From Brachionus rotundiformis (Eukaryota; Rotifera; Eurotatoria; Ploima; Brachionidae), in assembly GCA_016802295.1 (NCBI GenBank), contig JAESIW010000138.1:1311904-1375903 (forward strand): a stretch of 64,000 bases of DNA, written 5' to 3'. This document shows, one piece after another, positions 32,872 through 46,503 of this stretch; position 1 is the first letter of the stretch; each line of letters opens with the position of its first letter. Below the pieces are notes generated by a model. That model was not told the origin of the DNA. It made no database searches and saw nothing but the letters and a program-made list of their open reading frames with translations. The position numbers were made by a program, and so were the translations under genes.

Positions 32872-35800
32872 GTAGCTAAAAGAAAAATATTTTTGCATTT
32901 TTACCATTCAATTGTAATTAAATTTTTCTTTAAATATTTTTCTTTTCTAGTTAACCATGTAATTTAACCATATGACTAGATATTTTGGCTAAAGGCTGAC
33001 TTTAATTGCAAAGCTGCCTCTGCATTTCTCTCAAAGTTGTTTATCCAGCCAACGCGGATATTAGTTGATTGAAATATAAACATTTTTTTTTATTTCCATA
33101 AACACTTGATGTTAATATTAAGCCAGTATCAGAGTAATTTAAATCTTATTATTAAATTAATTAGCAATCAGATTAAAGATTAGTGCCTAAGATGGCAAGT
33201 ATACGAAATGGAAGAGAACAAAGAAAACAAATTATTTCTTAGTAGCTCTTTAGTCTTAGGTTCATACTTGGATAATGATGCATGGTAAATTAGGACTGCA
33301 CGTTCTAAGAGCCGGTCTAATAGCCTTGGAATGATAAATGAGCTTTTTAATTTAATAAAAAAAGAATTTCTAATTAGAAAAAATTTGATTTTTTAATTGA
33401 AATTATTGAAGCAGATTTTTGAAAATTTTATAAATATCTTAGTCTCATATTGATTTTCAATTTAGCTAGTTTGCCGGATATTTGTCCGACAACATATATT
33501 TTTACTCAATTAATTTAGATTAATTTAGATTTGGCAATTCAAATAGATAAATAAATAAATCGCCTTTGTTGTGCAATAGATTAAATTTAAATGGCCAAGT
33601 TGGTTGCCGCGCATATCATCTGTATATAATTGAAATTATATTTAAATGGAAAAGTTTCTCATCATTATTTCAAACGAATACAATTAAACTAATCTTTCAT
33701 TATATATATATATATATATTTTTCTTTTTTCTATCTCTTTAAATAGCTTTGTTTAATAAAGCCAAAAATTGGATTAGAATCATAATTTAACCAAGTGTTG
33801 TTTTGCTGATAGTTAAACTAGAAACAAAAATAGCTTAAGAACAAAATCGGACATTTTTAAGTCTTCAGGGTGCATGTATTGCTGTGTCGGAGCTCAATAT
33901 CAAATTACTTTTTAATAAACAAAATTTGATAAGAGCTTGAGAAAGCAATCTATCTCTTTATATATTTATCTATCAAGTTTAAAACTTAATATTTAATTTA
34001 AAATTCAAATTAATTTACTTTAAGATTATTTGTGGGGGGATTTTATTTTTTTATTAATAACTCGGCGGTAATAGGACCGAGCGGATAATTACAACCAGTT
34101 CAAAAGGTTTCCTAAATCAAGCTAGGCCTTAATTAATTCCAAATTATTTTGACAAACAAAACCATGCAAGTATGCGGATTTGTGTGCCGAGCTGAAATTC
34201 ATCTAGGCTCTCTATTAGCAACTCAAAATATCAGCATTCAATTACCCCCAAACAACTCTTAAATTAAGGATAAATTAAGGCTGTAAATGGCCATTGATAC
34301 TTGACATAGTTTTAGGAGCCTTGCTGGTCATTCGATCTTGTTTTATTGATTCAAACAAAAATCGATACTACATAAAAATATGACAGTTCATGGCTAATAG
34401 AATTTATGTCCGAATTCAAGTCGGCCTATTCATGAATTTAGACCGTATTTATTTATTCTTAATCTCATTTTTGGTTCACAGACACTAGTTTTTTTTTTAA
34501 TATTTTTATTCTATTTTTATAAATATTTTTTTTTCTATTCAATTTTTTAAACAAGCTAAAAGGTACACTTTTAAGATTTTAAAATTGTTTTCTCATAAAA
34601 AATTCGGCCTGACCGAAAAATGCCTTTAATATATATATATATATATATATATTTATGTAGATATGTGTATATATATGAGCACTGGCAGTGCTAATTCCTG
34701 AGGCTTTTGTAATCAGCCAAAAGTAGGTCTTTAGAACAAACATTGACAATTTAATTGTAAGCACCGTCATTTGGACGTTTTGTTTAGGCGATTGTTCTGC
34801 TTGGTGTAAATTTAGATATATCTAGATTAGCTCGGCTTAGCATGCTCTTTACTTTTTTCTTTTTAAACAAAAAATAAAAAACTAAAATAAATCCATAGAC
34901 AGCGTATTATAGATGGCCTTTAAATTTCTTTGTGATGAGTTAACAGTTTTGGTCTTTAAAAGCAAGCAGAATAGAGAAAAATTGAATACTAATCGCGTTA
35001 TCTTATCTAACCTAGTTTAAGATGAATATAAATTTGTCGATTTTTAATTTAATTGCAAATTTTTACTCTAAATTCAATTAGGAAGAATATTTTTTTGCTA
35101 GCGAAATTAATATTTTAAAAATACAGTCATATTTTCCTCTTACAGGTGTTCAAGAATATATCCCATTATAATAAAATATAATTGAAGGAAAACTTTATTT
35201 TATTAAAAAAAAAAACATTATAAAAAAATAAATAAGGATAATATTTCTAAAGGCTTCAGTTATTTTTTTTTCATATAGTTTCAATTCAATCAGAAAACTT
35301 GATCAAGTCCATTAACGAAAATATTTTAAGCTAAGTAATTTAGCCTAATTCAATTTAATTTAATTCATTTTTTAATATAAAATCAACAAAATTAGTTTCA
35401 AGTTTCTTAATTCAAGCGCCTAAATGACTTAATGACTACAAGGATAGCTATTCTCTTTACATGTACCCCTTGCAATTTTAGTCGTGTCTGATTGGCTCTT
35501 TCATGTTTCTTAACATGTACACCCCTAGTGACTTCCGTCGATTTATGTGACCATGCACTATTTTTGTCTTAATCGAAAACTTTCACGATATGCCATAATT
35601 GCTAGAAAATAAGCCAATTACTTAGATAGACAATAATTAATTATGAGTAGGAAAAGTGCCTGAGACACAAAGGTGCGCTCGAGTCCATAAATCAAACTCA
35701 TTCAGTCAAGCAATAATAAAAAACATATTTCTCAAAATTAAACATAAAAACTCTATTTAACCTGATTTTTATTTTAGACCAGAAGCCCGAATAAATCGAT

Positions 35801-35905
35801 AAATTAATATAATTGACATAAAACAAAATCGATAAAAGTTTAATAAATGTTAATTATATCCATTTGATCGAATGATATGATAGCATACTAGAAAAACATA
35901 TATCC
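32872..35905. other. 3-kb spacer before the coiled-coil gene
   Basis: AT-rich, with TA dinucleotide repeats at about 33699-33719 and 34629-34652. Less AT-rich stretches at about 34060-34230 and 35410-35560 have no usable frame; the latter contains two ACATGTACMCCY-like words about 55 bp apart. No gene, RNA or transposon could be recognised. Confidence 0.45.
34629..34652. repeat. TA dinucleotide microsatellite
   Basis: About 12 uninterrupted TA units in non-coding DNA. The frame that runs through it on the minus strand (a run of YIYIYI) is an artefact of the repeat. Confidence 0.9.
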
Positions 35906-38900
35906 ATGTCGTCCGAAGTCGTCGATTTGTGCACGTACATGAGCAATGAGACAAAGAAGTCCGCTCTGATCACAACCGAAGAGGAATTCAAAAAGTAATT
36001 AGCCACTTAATCCCGTCCCATGTATCAGGTCACTTATAATATGAGAGATTATTGCTTTTGAAGGTGTCTTAATTGTAATCGAATACACTTAACAAAACTA
36101 TCTATTCAATCCAATTCAATATGTTGGCTTAGGCAAATGAATAAAAATAAAATAAAATATGATAGAAAATTGCCTATTCTTTGAACAGATTTTAGACTTT
36201 TTAATTCAAGATGAGCTTTTGATATTTTATTATTTTTATTTAAAAATTATTTAAATCACTTTATTTAATCTAGTCGGAAACAAAGCCAGTTTTTAAGCTT
36301 TTATTTTTGGTAAATATTTAATGTGTAGCCAGTCACAGTTATGTACATGTGTTTGGTCAAGCATGAACGGGCTCTATTTGACAAGATCAACCGTGATTTA
36401 TCCTAACTAGGCAAAATTAAACATAAATATAATTTTGAGAATAATTTTTGCTTTTCTTTATATAAAAATATATGTATTTTTCTTTCTTCTTTGGTACTTT
36501 TATTTTCAATCAATAAAAATTCTTTTTCACAAATTGTAAATAAATATTGGACTTGGAAAAAATTGACTAGAGGTAGGGATGAGGTCGAAATTTGTTCCTT
36601 AATTTAAATTAAATTTGCGCAATTTATGCCGCTTTTCGAAAAAATAAAATTTATTAATTTTTAATTTTAGAAAATAATTAGAATATTTTCTCATATTTTT
36701 CGGTGAATATTTTAAGGCTGAGTCTAAAAAGAAAACAAAGAAAATAAAAAAAATATATATATATAAAAAAACATTTTATTAAAATATATTAATTAACTTA
36801 TTCGAATGCAAAGGTTAAGAATTTTATCGTTTTAGTGCATCTTTATGGTCATTTATAATACCAGACCATTTGATTAATTTGCTTGTCATTAAATGTTCTG
36901 TTTTTTTTTTAAATAAAGAATGGAAAATGCGGTTAACAATTTATTAATAACAAAAAAACAAATAGATAGCTTGAACAACGAGCGAAATTCCTTAATGCTG
37001 TTGTACGAGAATAAAATAAATGAGCAAAATAGCCAAATTAAGTATTTAGAAGAAGAGAATTATCTTCTCAAGTTGAAACTAGAGCAGCATAGTTCAGCAA
37101 ATGGAGCACAATGGCGTCAAAAGTACGAGCAATGTTTGGATAGCATTATGCGCCAATTGTTGAATAGTCTAAAAACACAGGATACCATTAGAGCAGAGTT
37201 TGTCAATTTGGAACAAGGCGACACTGATTTTGGCCGCGATAGCACGCTCATAAGCACATCGAATAGCTGGACATTCAAGGGACTGAATATTCATAAATCA
37301 AACCGCTTCCAAGAGCTCCTAATGCTCCAGCAAAAGCAACAGCTCAATCTGCTAAACGAATTGAGCGAGATATCCAAAAGCCTAAAAGCAGATTACCACG
37401 GACAAGATCACAATCATTCCTTATGTAAGTAATATCTCATTACGTAAACCAGCACACAAGCACTCATACACACACACACTGAGCCAAGTATCTATTTTCT
37501 CTAAAGATCAATCCTTCTAAGATAATAACACTGAGAAAGCTTTTATTTATTAAAAAAAGGTTAAAGTCGATTAATTTAAATTATTGACTAGACCTATTTT
37601 AGTAAGATAATATTTTATCTTTAATAGATGAATAAAGTTATTTGAAGTGATACCTAAAGGACCAAAAGAATAACAATGAATTGAAACGGTGCTATTTTTT
37701 TGTAAACAATACATTTTTTAGCTAATAGATAGATAGAATAAAATTTAAAATCGAATAATTACTTAAGGAATTGATTAGTCTTTCGGCTAGATGAAATAAT
37801 ATTTAATTAATTTCCAAATAAAATAACTTTAGAAGAAGATTTTTTATTATTTTCATTAAGGATTAAGGTGCATAATATTCTTAAGACTATTTGTTTAAAT
37901 TGAGATTGTTGTTTGGGAACAACGATGAGGATTTTTGGATTATAGATTTAGTTTAATTAGACTTGTGATATTCAAATTTAGTTTAAAATTTAATTTAAAA
38001 AAAATTGGTTCTTGAAAATTGATAAAAATATTTAAATTGTTTTTTTTTTAATTAAAAATAGCAGATATCAATACAAATTAAAAAAAAATTAATTAAATCA
38101 GTAAAGATATTTGTGAATGCTTTTAATACTGATAATATATTGGAATTAATTCTTCTTAAATATTTTGTTATCGGTGTAAATCACAAATCATAAATCATTT
38201 ATCTACTTTTAGTTTTATCTGAATATTTAATTCCATTCTTTTGCCAATCTTAAACAATAATCATAGTCAAAAAATTATTAACTGCTATCATTTTTAAATG
38301 AGAAAAAATTAATAATTAAAGACAAGGCCGAGTTTAATAAAACATATTTTCAGGTTCTGTCAAGCTTATTATAAATTTTCATTAAATTATTTGTAATAAT
38401 ATATAGAATAGTTTTAATTTGTCATTTAAATTATTCATATAACTAATTTACCTAGACCTTTTCAATTATATATATATATATATTAATTACTTACTTCCGA
38501 CTAAAAATTAATGATAAAAAAAATTAATCAAAATTTTAATTAATTAAAAATTTTAGCAAACTGTTCGAGTAATAATGAGAAAGAGGACAAGTCAAGCAGT
38601 AACAAGATAGACTCGACCAGTAACCTAAACTCGAGTACGCTTTCAAATAACTCGCAGTGTTCCAATCCACGTCCAAGCCGAATACCAAAGCTCAACCGCC
38701 ACCAGAACACTGTGGCACAGCCAAAAAATTTTGATCGTGCCATGACCACACGTTATCCGTCATCGACTCGCATACCTCAGCGTGTCAAGCTGCCTACACC
38801 CAATGCATCGGACAAAAATCTACAATCCGAGCCAAAAGCCCAGTCCAAAATCATCAACTCAAAAACATTTGACAAAAATGTAGCTCACATATCCGACTCG

Positions 38901-41437
38901 TGTATAGTGCCAGAGTGTAAGGAAGTCAAATTGTTTATAAATAAAAATCTAGTTGATATACTTCTAGTGGCCAAGAACAACGATACCAAGCCTAGAGTCA
39001 AAGATGACGAAGGCTATTCGACCATGTCTTCCGAGATAATCCATCGGACACAAACCAGCAACAGAACAAGCGCTGGCAATACGGAAACTACGAGTCGGAC
39101 AAGTGGAGCCTCTTCGACAGCTGATGAAACCAATTCGGTCTCGTCACCAGCTCCCAATTTGCGTAATAGCAAGAAACGCTACTGTTTTCCAACACTCAAA
39201 ACCCTCAACTATTACTACAACAACCGCTACTATCACCAATACCACAAAAAAAGCTCCCAGTCTTCTTTGGTTTGCTGTAAATACCTTTCCGACAGTGACA
39301 TACAAGCGCTCTCCAACCAACTTAACTCATTTGACAAAGATCTATTCTACAATGTGTTTCACTTGGACACATTGTACAACAATGTAGACTACATATTATT
39401 CAATTCATATGCATCAGATACCGAGCTTGAGTACAATTATAACAGAAGATATGGCAGATACCATGATGTGCTCGACTCAAACTACCAGCTGTACATTAAT
39501 GACTATTTCAATCAGCCGTATGACGATGACGATGAAGACCAAGACCAAAATCAGCCTGATACTAGCCAAAATAGCAGTGAAACTGAGCCTAGTGACCAAA
39601 GTGAAGAAAATTTCATGGAATATGAGCTAAAAGATGACCAATTTGAGTTCGAAATTGATGGTTCAGATCAGAATTTTGTCGAGTTAAGTGTGGATGGAAC
39701 AGATGGACTTTTGTTTGATGACGAGGATGTCAACTTGTTGCTCGACACTGAGCAAATAGATGAGGAGAATTTTTGTCTCAATGAATACAGAATTAAGTCC
39801 AATTTTGATTCACCTTTGTTTTCTTCCCAGAGTTTATCCTCACTCAAAAGTACCACTTGTTCATCATCTTCATCATCATGTGATTATCCATCATCATCTA
39901 ATGATTTGTCTCTTGACTCAATAGATCCTAGAATAGTCAAGCATTCAAAAAATTTGAATTGTGAATACTTTGTTGATAGTTATGACAATTATCAATTACA
40001 TGATGAAAATGTTTTACTGGTCGATGAACACAATTCGGACATTAATTTTGATATATCCGACTTTGTCAATCAATTAAATGTAAGCTTAATTAATTTTCAA
40101 AAAATCCATGCCACAGTCAAGATTTGTCCAATTTTAATTGATTTTTTTCCAAGCTTAATTTTAATTTTTAATTTTACACTTTGAAAAATTTAATTTAATT
40201 TGTGTTTTAATATTTCGACTTTTTAAATTAGTTGTCAAAATTGAGGTCAAAAGACACTTTATTTTGATTGATATATTTCTTAAATGATATTAAAGAAAAA
40301 GATAAATATAAAAAGTAAACATGTTTTGGTTGAAGATTTTTACTTTGCCGAAATTTAATATCTAAACAAATTTGCCAATCTATAATTTAAAGCAAAAAAA
40401 ATAATTAGCTTTTTTTTTTATAAGATTTGTAATTTGATAATTAAGATTTTGATTTAATATAAAAGTCAAGTTCCAAAATTATTTTATTTAATCAAAATGA
40501 AAAATTTATTAATTTCTCTTCTCTATTTAATTAATTATTATATTTGCAAATATTTGGTTCAAAATTAATTAAAAATTTAAATCGTATTTTATTATTACTA
40601 ACAGAGATTATATCTGAAAAACAATTATGAATTGATTTAAAGCTTAAATAGTGACATAAAAATCAATATGAATTTTTTCAATTTATTAATTATTGGGGAG
40701 AATAAAAGACAGATCTTAAATAAAAAAAATTTTCATTTTAGTAAATTAAAAAAATTATTTTGTTTATTTTTTTATAGAAGCAGTGTAAAACAGATAAATT
40801 GCTTATTAATACAGAGACCAGCGCCAAAAAGCTAAAAGAAATGACAATTAAAGAGGCAACTCGAATGATTCAAAAGACAGAAACTGATTGTAAATCTGGC
40901 AAAATGGCACGACCGTCACTTGTACGGCGACACACAATTACAACAATGCCAATATCGGCAGCTTGTTTGGTCGAAGAGAGCCCTTCTAAAGACCTAAATG
41001 GCAAAATTTCTCAACCAGGTTGTCAAACAGCCTCAGAGATGACCAGCAAAGACACCAAAGCTTTCGTTGGCTCGTACACACACACAACCAATTCACGTAC
41101 GTCAACACCACTGCGCAGAGCCGAAACATTATACAAAAAGCATACTTTTATTCCCATGGACACCGAAGCACCCAAGTCAATCACTTTGGCTAATTCAGTC
41201 GGATCTACGCCTGTAAAAGTTTCCAACAATTTCAACAATGACTTTTATCGCTTGTGCACAGACACTTTTTTTGATGGTTCAGAGACCAATTTTGCCAATT
41301 CACAGTCCGAGTCGGTCAATTCTTTAATACTTAAATTAAAACAAGTTGACTCGGAACATTTGGATGACTTGCAGTCAAACGTATCCAGTCATGTTAATAG
41401 TCTATTTGATCAGTGGCTTGTAAACTCAAAGAATTAA
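35906..41437 (+). CDS. Large coiled-coil protein of unknown family, 4 exons
   Basis: Four exons join in phase: 35906-35994, 36919-37424, 38557-40079 and 40778-41437 (925 residues). The N-terminal part, about residues 28-85, is a coiled coil (NNERNSLMLLYENKINEQ, then YLEEENYLLKLKLEQ). A second helical, Gln-rich stretch ends exon 2. Exon 3 is Ser/Asn-rich at first, then has a Tyr-rich segment (NYYYNNRYYHQYHKK) and a strongly acidic region (DDDDEDQDQNQ) before a Ser tract. Exon 4 is basic and Ser/Thr-rich (RPSLVRRHTITTMP). I do not recognise the family; a scaffold or cytoskeletal adaptor would fit but is a guess. The ATG of exon 1 gives the phase needed at every junction; earlier exons cannot be excluded. 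Introns are long here (about 924, 1,132 and 698 nt), AT-rich and featureless. Confidence 0.7.
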
Positions 41438-42124
41438 TTAACACATGTACCAAGGATAGAATTAATTAATTAATTAAAATTAGTTTGCTATTTGCCTTGT
41501 AAATTTATTATCCATTCTATTTTCTCTTTATAAATAATTATATTTTTAATTTATTTTTTGAAATAATTTTAATAAATTTTAAATATTAATAATTATGTTT
41601 TAACTTTTTTGCTTATTCGGTCAAGCATTTGTTTCATACCAATAAAATATTGGTAAAAATATTTTAATCAATAATCTATAAATAATTACAATATAGTAAA
41701 AATTGGCTTTCAAAATTATGATAGAGAAATATTGTTTGCATTTATCTAAAGAAAACAATGATAAAAATTTGAGTCGATGGGAGCTCATTTTTGTACTCGA
41801 TTGAAAAAAAAATTGATCCAGGCTTTAGAACAAAAATCTAATCAATCTAAATTAAATCATTTATTTATAAATTAGATCTATTTAATTAAAATGGTAAAAT
41901 TAAAAACAAAAATTATCTTCTTTTTCTTTTTATTTAATAAAAATAAACTTCACACAGTCATTTTTAACCTCTTGGTGCCGATCAAACTCCATTTGTAACT
42001 GTTTTTATGTTTTTCTTTGTTTTTTTTTTTGTTTAAATTATATAAAAATAAATATTTTATTAACTTAATTTAATTTAATCTATTAACTTCTATATGTTCT
42101 AACATTTAAAAAAGATATACATTC
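41438..42124. other. Convergent spacer between the coiled-coil gene and the ZASP-like gene
   Basis: About 690 bp of AT-rich DNA receiving the 3' ends of both genes. No element is recognised. Confidence 0.5.
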
Positions 42125-44766
42125 CTAAAACTCGCTTGTTTCTACATATTCTGGTGGTTGGGCTGTTTCTGGCGCACTGGCCACTTGTTTGTCTGGTTCA
42201 GACACGTGATCTTCTTGAGCTTCATGTTCACTTTTAGCCACCTGATTCGATATTGTTTCAACAATCTGATTTAAATCAATATCTGTATTAATAACCTCAT
42301 CATTAGATAGGGATAAGCTTTCTACTGGGATATTTTCATTAGCAGGTTCTTCCGAAGCCGAAACTTGTCCCTCAGTTTCTTCTCCAGCTTCCTTTTCAGT
42401 TTCTTCATTTTCTTCATTAGATTCAGGCTCAAGTTCGGGCTCTACAGACTCTACAAACTCTACAGTTTCTACAGGTTCTTGGGGTTCAGGGTTGCTTAAG
42501 GATTCGATTACTGACTCGACAAGAATTTCTTCTTGGGTCGAGTTTAGGATCAAGTCGGGTTTAGATTCTGGCTCAGCGGACTCTTGTTGGCTTTCTTCTT
42601 GGTGGTCAACTTGCTGCTCAGCCTTTAAAGTTGTTTCAAAAGCAGGTTCAGGTGTGGGAAAAGAAGCACTATTGGTTTTTTGCGTAAATATTTCTTGCTG
42701 CATAGAATGCTGTCTAGCTTGTTGCTTAACATAAGAATTATCATAACTAACCTGTGAATTTGTCTGATTTGAAGCTGCTGCTGTTTGTACCTGAGCAATT
42801 TGAATTACTGGCTCAGCATTTTGAGCTGAATTGGTAGTGGTGCTGGTGGTAGTTGAAGTTGATTGGGACTCGTTTTGAGTTATGTACTGCAAGTACTTAA
42901 ACGTTTTAGAAGGTATATGATTGCCTTTGTATCTTGGAACTGGCGGTTCTTGATCTCTTTCCCTAGCTGGCACTTTTTGGTACAAATTTTTAAGCTCTGT
43001 ATTTGCCTCGGACGACTCGGAAAACTTCCTGTCAACATATTGAAACACTTTTGAGGGCACAGCTGGACTAAACTTGGGTACAGATTGTGGTGATTGTGAT
43101 TGTCTTGTGCGCTTTGTCTCATCTTCTTCCAATGCTTTGATAACTTCAGACTTGCGTATTGTTGCTGGCTTGGTCACATTGTTTTCCTCTTCGTCTTTTT
43201 TGGAGACCATTTGTATTGGTGAACTCGATTCACTGTCAGCTATCCATTTGTTCAACATTTTAAACGAAAATGACTGATTTCTTCTTTAGATAAATAGATA
43301 AATAAAATTAATAAATAAATTTTTAAATTAATTTTTAATTTTTTGATACTATTTAATTAGTTTGAAGTAATTTTTATTTTTAATCTATTTTGGCAATTAA
43401 TGAAATTTATTCTCAAAGTTTATTTTTACCATTTACCAGCTTATCTTATTTGGTAAAAAAAATTTTAAACTTATCTTATTTTCAAGCCTGTTATAAACCA
43501 TGGTAAAAGCAAAAAAAAATTTTTCTTTAATCTAAATTTATCAATGCATAAAAAAATTATAAAAGATAAAAAATTAATAAAATACACTGACAGGTCTCTT
43601 TTTTCTGAGTTGTTATTTCTGGCCTTTTGTAAAAGTTCCGGTGTCAGATTGAAGGCAGCATTTGATTTAGAAGCTTTGGAGACAAAGCTCTCAGTGCTGA
43701 CACTGCTTGATCTATTAAGCGAAACTTGAGATGGTTGAAACTGAGGTGTTGGCTGGGAAAGTATGGGTGGTGGCGGTGGAACAGATGGTGATGGGTTGTA
43801 TGTTTGAAATTGTGATTGCTGAGGAGGATTAAAATTTTGGTATTGAATATTCGGATTGGGAAATCTTTGCTGGTATTGAGAGTTTAATTCTGGTCCAACA
43901 GACGTTTGCCTCATAGTTCTGGTCATTTCTTGGTTGGCGCTCATTTGTTCGTAGCGTTTTACTCTGGCCGATTGTCGTACATGGCTCAAGTCAAGTCCGC
44001 CGGGAGTATAGGAGAACGGCTTTTGTCCCATGGGCGATTTGCTCAGCACCTTGTTCAAGAGAGCGTCTGGCACGTGCGGATTAGTGCTCGAGGTTGACGA
44101 ATCGCTAGATATGCGATTGTAGGAAGCGTCGGCTTGACGCTGAGCCCGGTATGTTTGGCTTGGAGCGGAAAAATCCGGCAAAGGAGGAGGTGGTGGTATG
44201 GGCGAAACAGCCTGTGGAGGCGGAGACACAACCAATCTGTTTGCAGGCGGGCTCGATGGATAAACAGGCTGATAGTTGGTTGGCGGCTGGTAAACTTGAG
44301 GAGTTGGCTGGTACACCTGAGGCCTGAAGACTTGGGGTTGTGGCGCTTGGTAATTTGACTGATAGGTCTGTGGTTGGGGCTGATTGAAAGAAAATTGCTG
44401 CACTTTGGGTGACAGTGGAGTCGAGGGCGGCTCGTACGAAGAGACCGATTGTGGCCGCCAAACCACCGGTGTCGGGCTCGGCTTGGCTGCGATTCGACTC
44501 GGACTAAACAAAGCTTGCTGTCTGTGTATGGTCAATGGCAGCGATAAATCGAACATTCTGATTATGTTGAGTGCCTCTTCGTGCTTTAGGTTGAGGGCCG
44601 GATAGTTGCCAATGCTGGCAATTATGTCGCCCACTTCTAGCTTGTAGTGCGATGGCGAGCCCTCGTTCACCTTCAGGATCGATAAAGGCACATTGTACTC
44701 AGCACCACCTTTTAGGCGAAAGCCCCATGGCACTGCCGGACTGTCCCGTGTTATAATTGTTTGCAT
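42125..44766 (-). CDS. ZASP/ALP-Enigma-type PDZ protein (no LIM domain)
   Basis: Two exons: 44766-43588 and 43273-42125 (775 residues). Residues about 1-83 are a PDZ domain of the ALP/Enigma (LDB3/Zasp) class: PWGFRLKGGAEYNVPLSILK, LEVGDIIASIG, LKHEEALNIIR and LPLTIHRQ. This class binds alpha-actinin at muscle Z-discs and other actin anchorage sites. A long Pro/Gln-rich linker follows. At the start of exon 2, SFSFKMLNKWIADSESSSP resembles the ZM/DUF4749 segment (VLNKQFNSPI in relatives). VPSKVFQYV and IPSKTFKYLQ segments, also seen in Zasp proteins, come next. The C-terminal 150 residues are Glu-rich. No LIM domain appears, so this is a short Zasp-type isoform or gene. Exon 1 begins directly at the PDZ start as in relatives. 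The 314-nt intron is featureless. Confidence 0.83.
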
Positions 44767-46134
44767 ATTGAAGCGTAGATCTACAGCTAGAAAATGTTTA
44801 GTGTATAGAGCTAAATTTTATAGGCAATTATGGGTACTTAGGCCTAGCTTTGAATATAGATAGATAAAAATTAAGAAAAAAATGCTTGAGTAAAACTAAG
44901 ATTTTAGTTGAGTTCGATCTGTGTGGAACCAATCAAGTAGCAGAATTGGAAAGATTATCATAATTCGAGTAGATAAGATAAATTTAGGAGAATAATTTTC
45001 TTTTGGTTAAACTAATAACATTAAAGCTTGCTGTTAACCTTAACAAAAAATTACATAATTTTGGACCCGTTTGCATGGAATAAATTTGATATCAAGTTAT
45101 ATTTTGGTATTTTTGGGTTTTCAGCTGCTTTAATTGCTTGGTTATGAAGTATTGAGCCTACAATTGCATAATCCAAAGCCTATTTCATTCATTAATGATT
45201 AATTGAATCTAATGATATTTGCCAAAGCGAACGCTTATCTCTCAACATTTAGTGTACTTCCAAATTAAGATTGCATTCGCTGCTGAACAAACAAACATTG
45301 TTAATTATTTTCGATCTCTAATATACCACACAAATATTAAAAATATTGAAAAAAATATATATATTTTTTTAAATTAGTTTTCAAATTATCTTAATTGTAT
45401 TAATTTTTAATTTTATTTTAATCAAATATTTTGTTTATCTAAAAATTTCACATTTTCACATAAAATAAAGCCTAATTAGATTTGTACAAATGGAACAGAT
45501 ATTTGGAATAAGTCTAGGAGTGCTGACCCAGTTAAGCTAATCGCTGGCTTTGTTTTAATAAAAAAAGAGGGATTTAATTCAAGATAATATCTATTTAAAC
45601 AAGTTATCTGAGTCTTGGATGATCTGATTGATCGATCAATTTCATCGCTTTGGAAAATAGCTCACAAAATTATGAAAAAAGTTAGTTTTTTTGTTTTATC
45701 TAGCAAATAATTTTCGACTCAACAATCAGCCAAGTCTTCTAGAATTACTATTGATATGATCAATACATTTTTGAATAAAGAAAAAAAGTTATTTTTTTGT
45801 TCAGATAATAATAATTCATTTATTCTAGTTAAAAGTATCTGTGTAATAAAAACTTTTCAGACTTATATCTTTAATTTGTTGAAAGAATTTTATAAATTTT
45901 TTTCGGGCTTAAGCAAAACTGTAATATTGAGTAATTATTCCAAAAAATTAATTAATAAGCATTTTGTCTCTAATGATTTAGAAATTTAGTTTAAAATTTG
46001 GAATATGTAAATAAATTATCAATTTTAAATATGAAATATATTAATTTAAAAAAAATAATAATTTTTAAATTGATTAAAATCAAAAATTATAATTTAAAAA
46101 ATATGCTTTATTAAAATTTATAAAAACAAAAATT
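44767..46134. other. Upstream region of the ZASP-like gene
   Basis: 1.37 kb of AT-rich DNA between the PDZ gene start and the tRNA gene. It should contain the ZASP promoter. Open frames here are AT-rich strings with no protein-like composition. Confidence 0.45.
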
Positions 46135-46253
46135 CGCAGTGAGCAGGATTTGAACCTGCGCGGGAAAATCCCATCTGATCGCTGTCAACCATTTTCCCAA
46201 TGGCTTAGAAATCTAATTCTAGTCAGACGCCTTAACCACTCGGCCATCACTGC
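46135..46253 (-). tRNA. tRNA-Ser(AGA) with a 37-nt intron
   Basis: On the minus strand the 7-bp acceptor stem GCAGTGA pairs with TCACTGC, followed by discriminator G. The D arm holds the A box (TGGCCGAGTGG). The anticodon stem TCTGA/TCAGA encloses CTAGAAA once an intron at 46180-46216 is removed, giving anticodon AGA (46218-46220). The long variable arm (TGGGATTTTCCCG) is typical of serine tRNA. The T arm GCAGG/CCTGC carries the B box GGTTCAAATCC. The intron lies between nucleotides 37 and 38, the canonical position. It contains TTCTA, which can pair with the TAGAA of the anticodon loop as in known pre-tRNA introns. A T5 run follows the 3' end as a Pol III terminator. Confidence 0.93.
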
Positions 46254-46503
46254 ACATCTCTACACAAACCATTTTAAAAATTTCTAATTAAAATTTTAAT
46301 AAAATATTTCACAATTATGCTGATTGCTTCAAAAATTCTAATTATAGTTGCTTCGAAATAAAACTATTAACAAAACTAATCAACGGCTTTTAGAATGTTT
46401 CATATACTATTACCTTGCCTTAAATTTGTGTCTAAGAATGTTTGTCTAAAAATAATTTATTATTTCAAAATTTAAAAATAATTAAAAAAAAAAGGAACAA
46501 GAA

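Noticed and set aside
34579..34770. Minus-strand frame with IYIYIY run
   Set aside because: Produced by a TA microsatellite in spacer DNA.
45756..45989. 77-residue plus frame
   Set aside because: Rich in Asn, Lys, Ile and Phe as expected from AT-rich random sequence; no codon bias or homology, and no splice context.
46135..46253. tRNA-Leu as an alternative identity
   Set aside because: Leu tRNAs also have a long variable arm, but the anticodon after intron removal is AGA and the discriminator is G, both serine.
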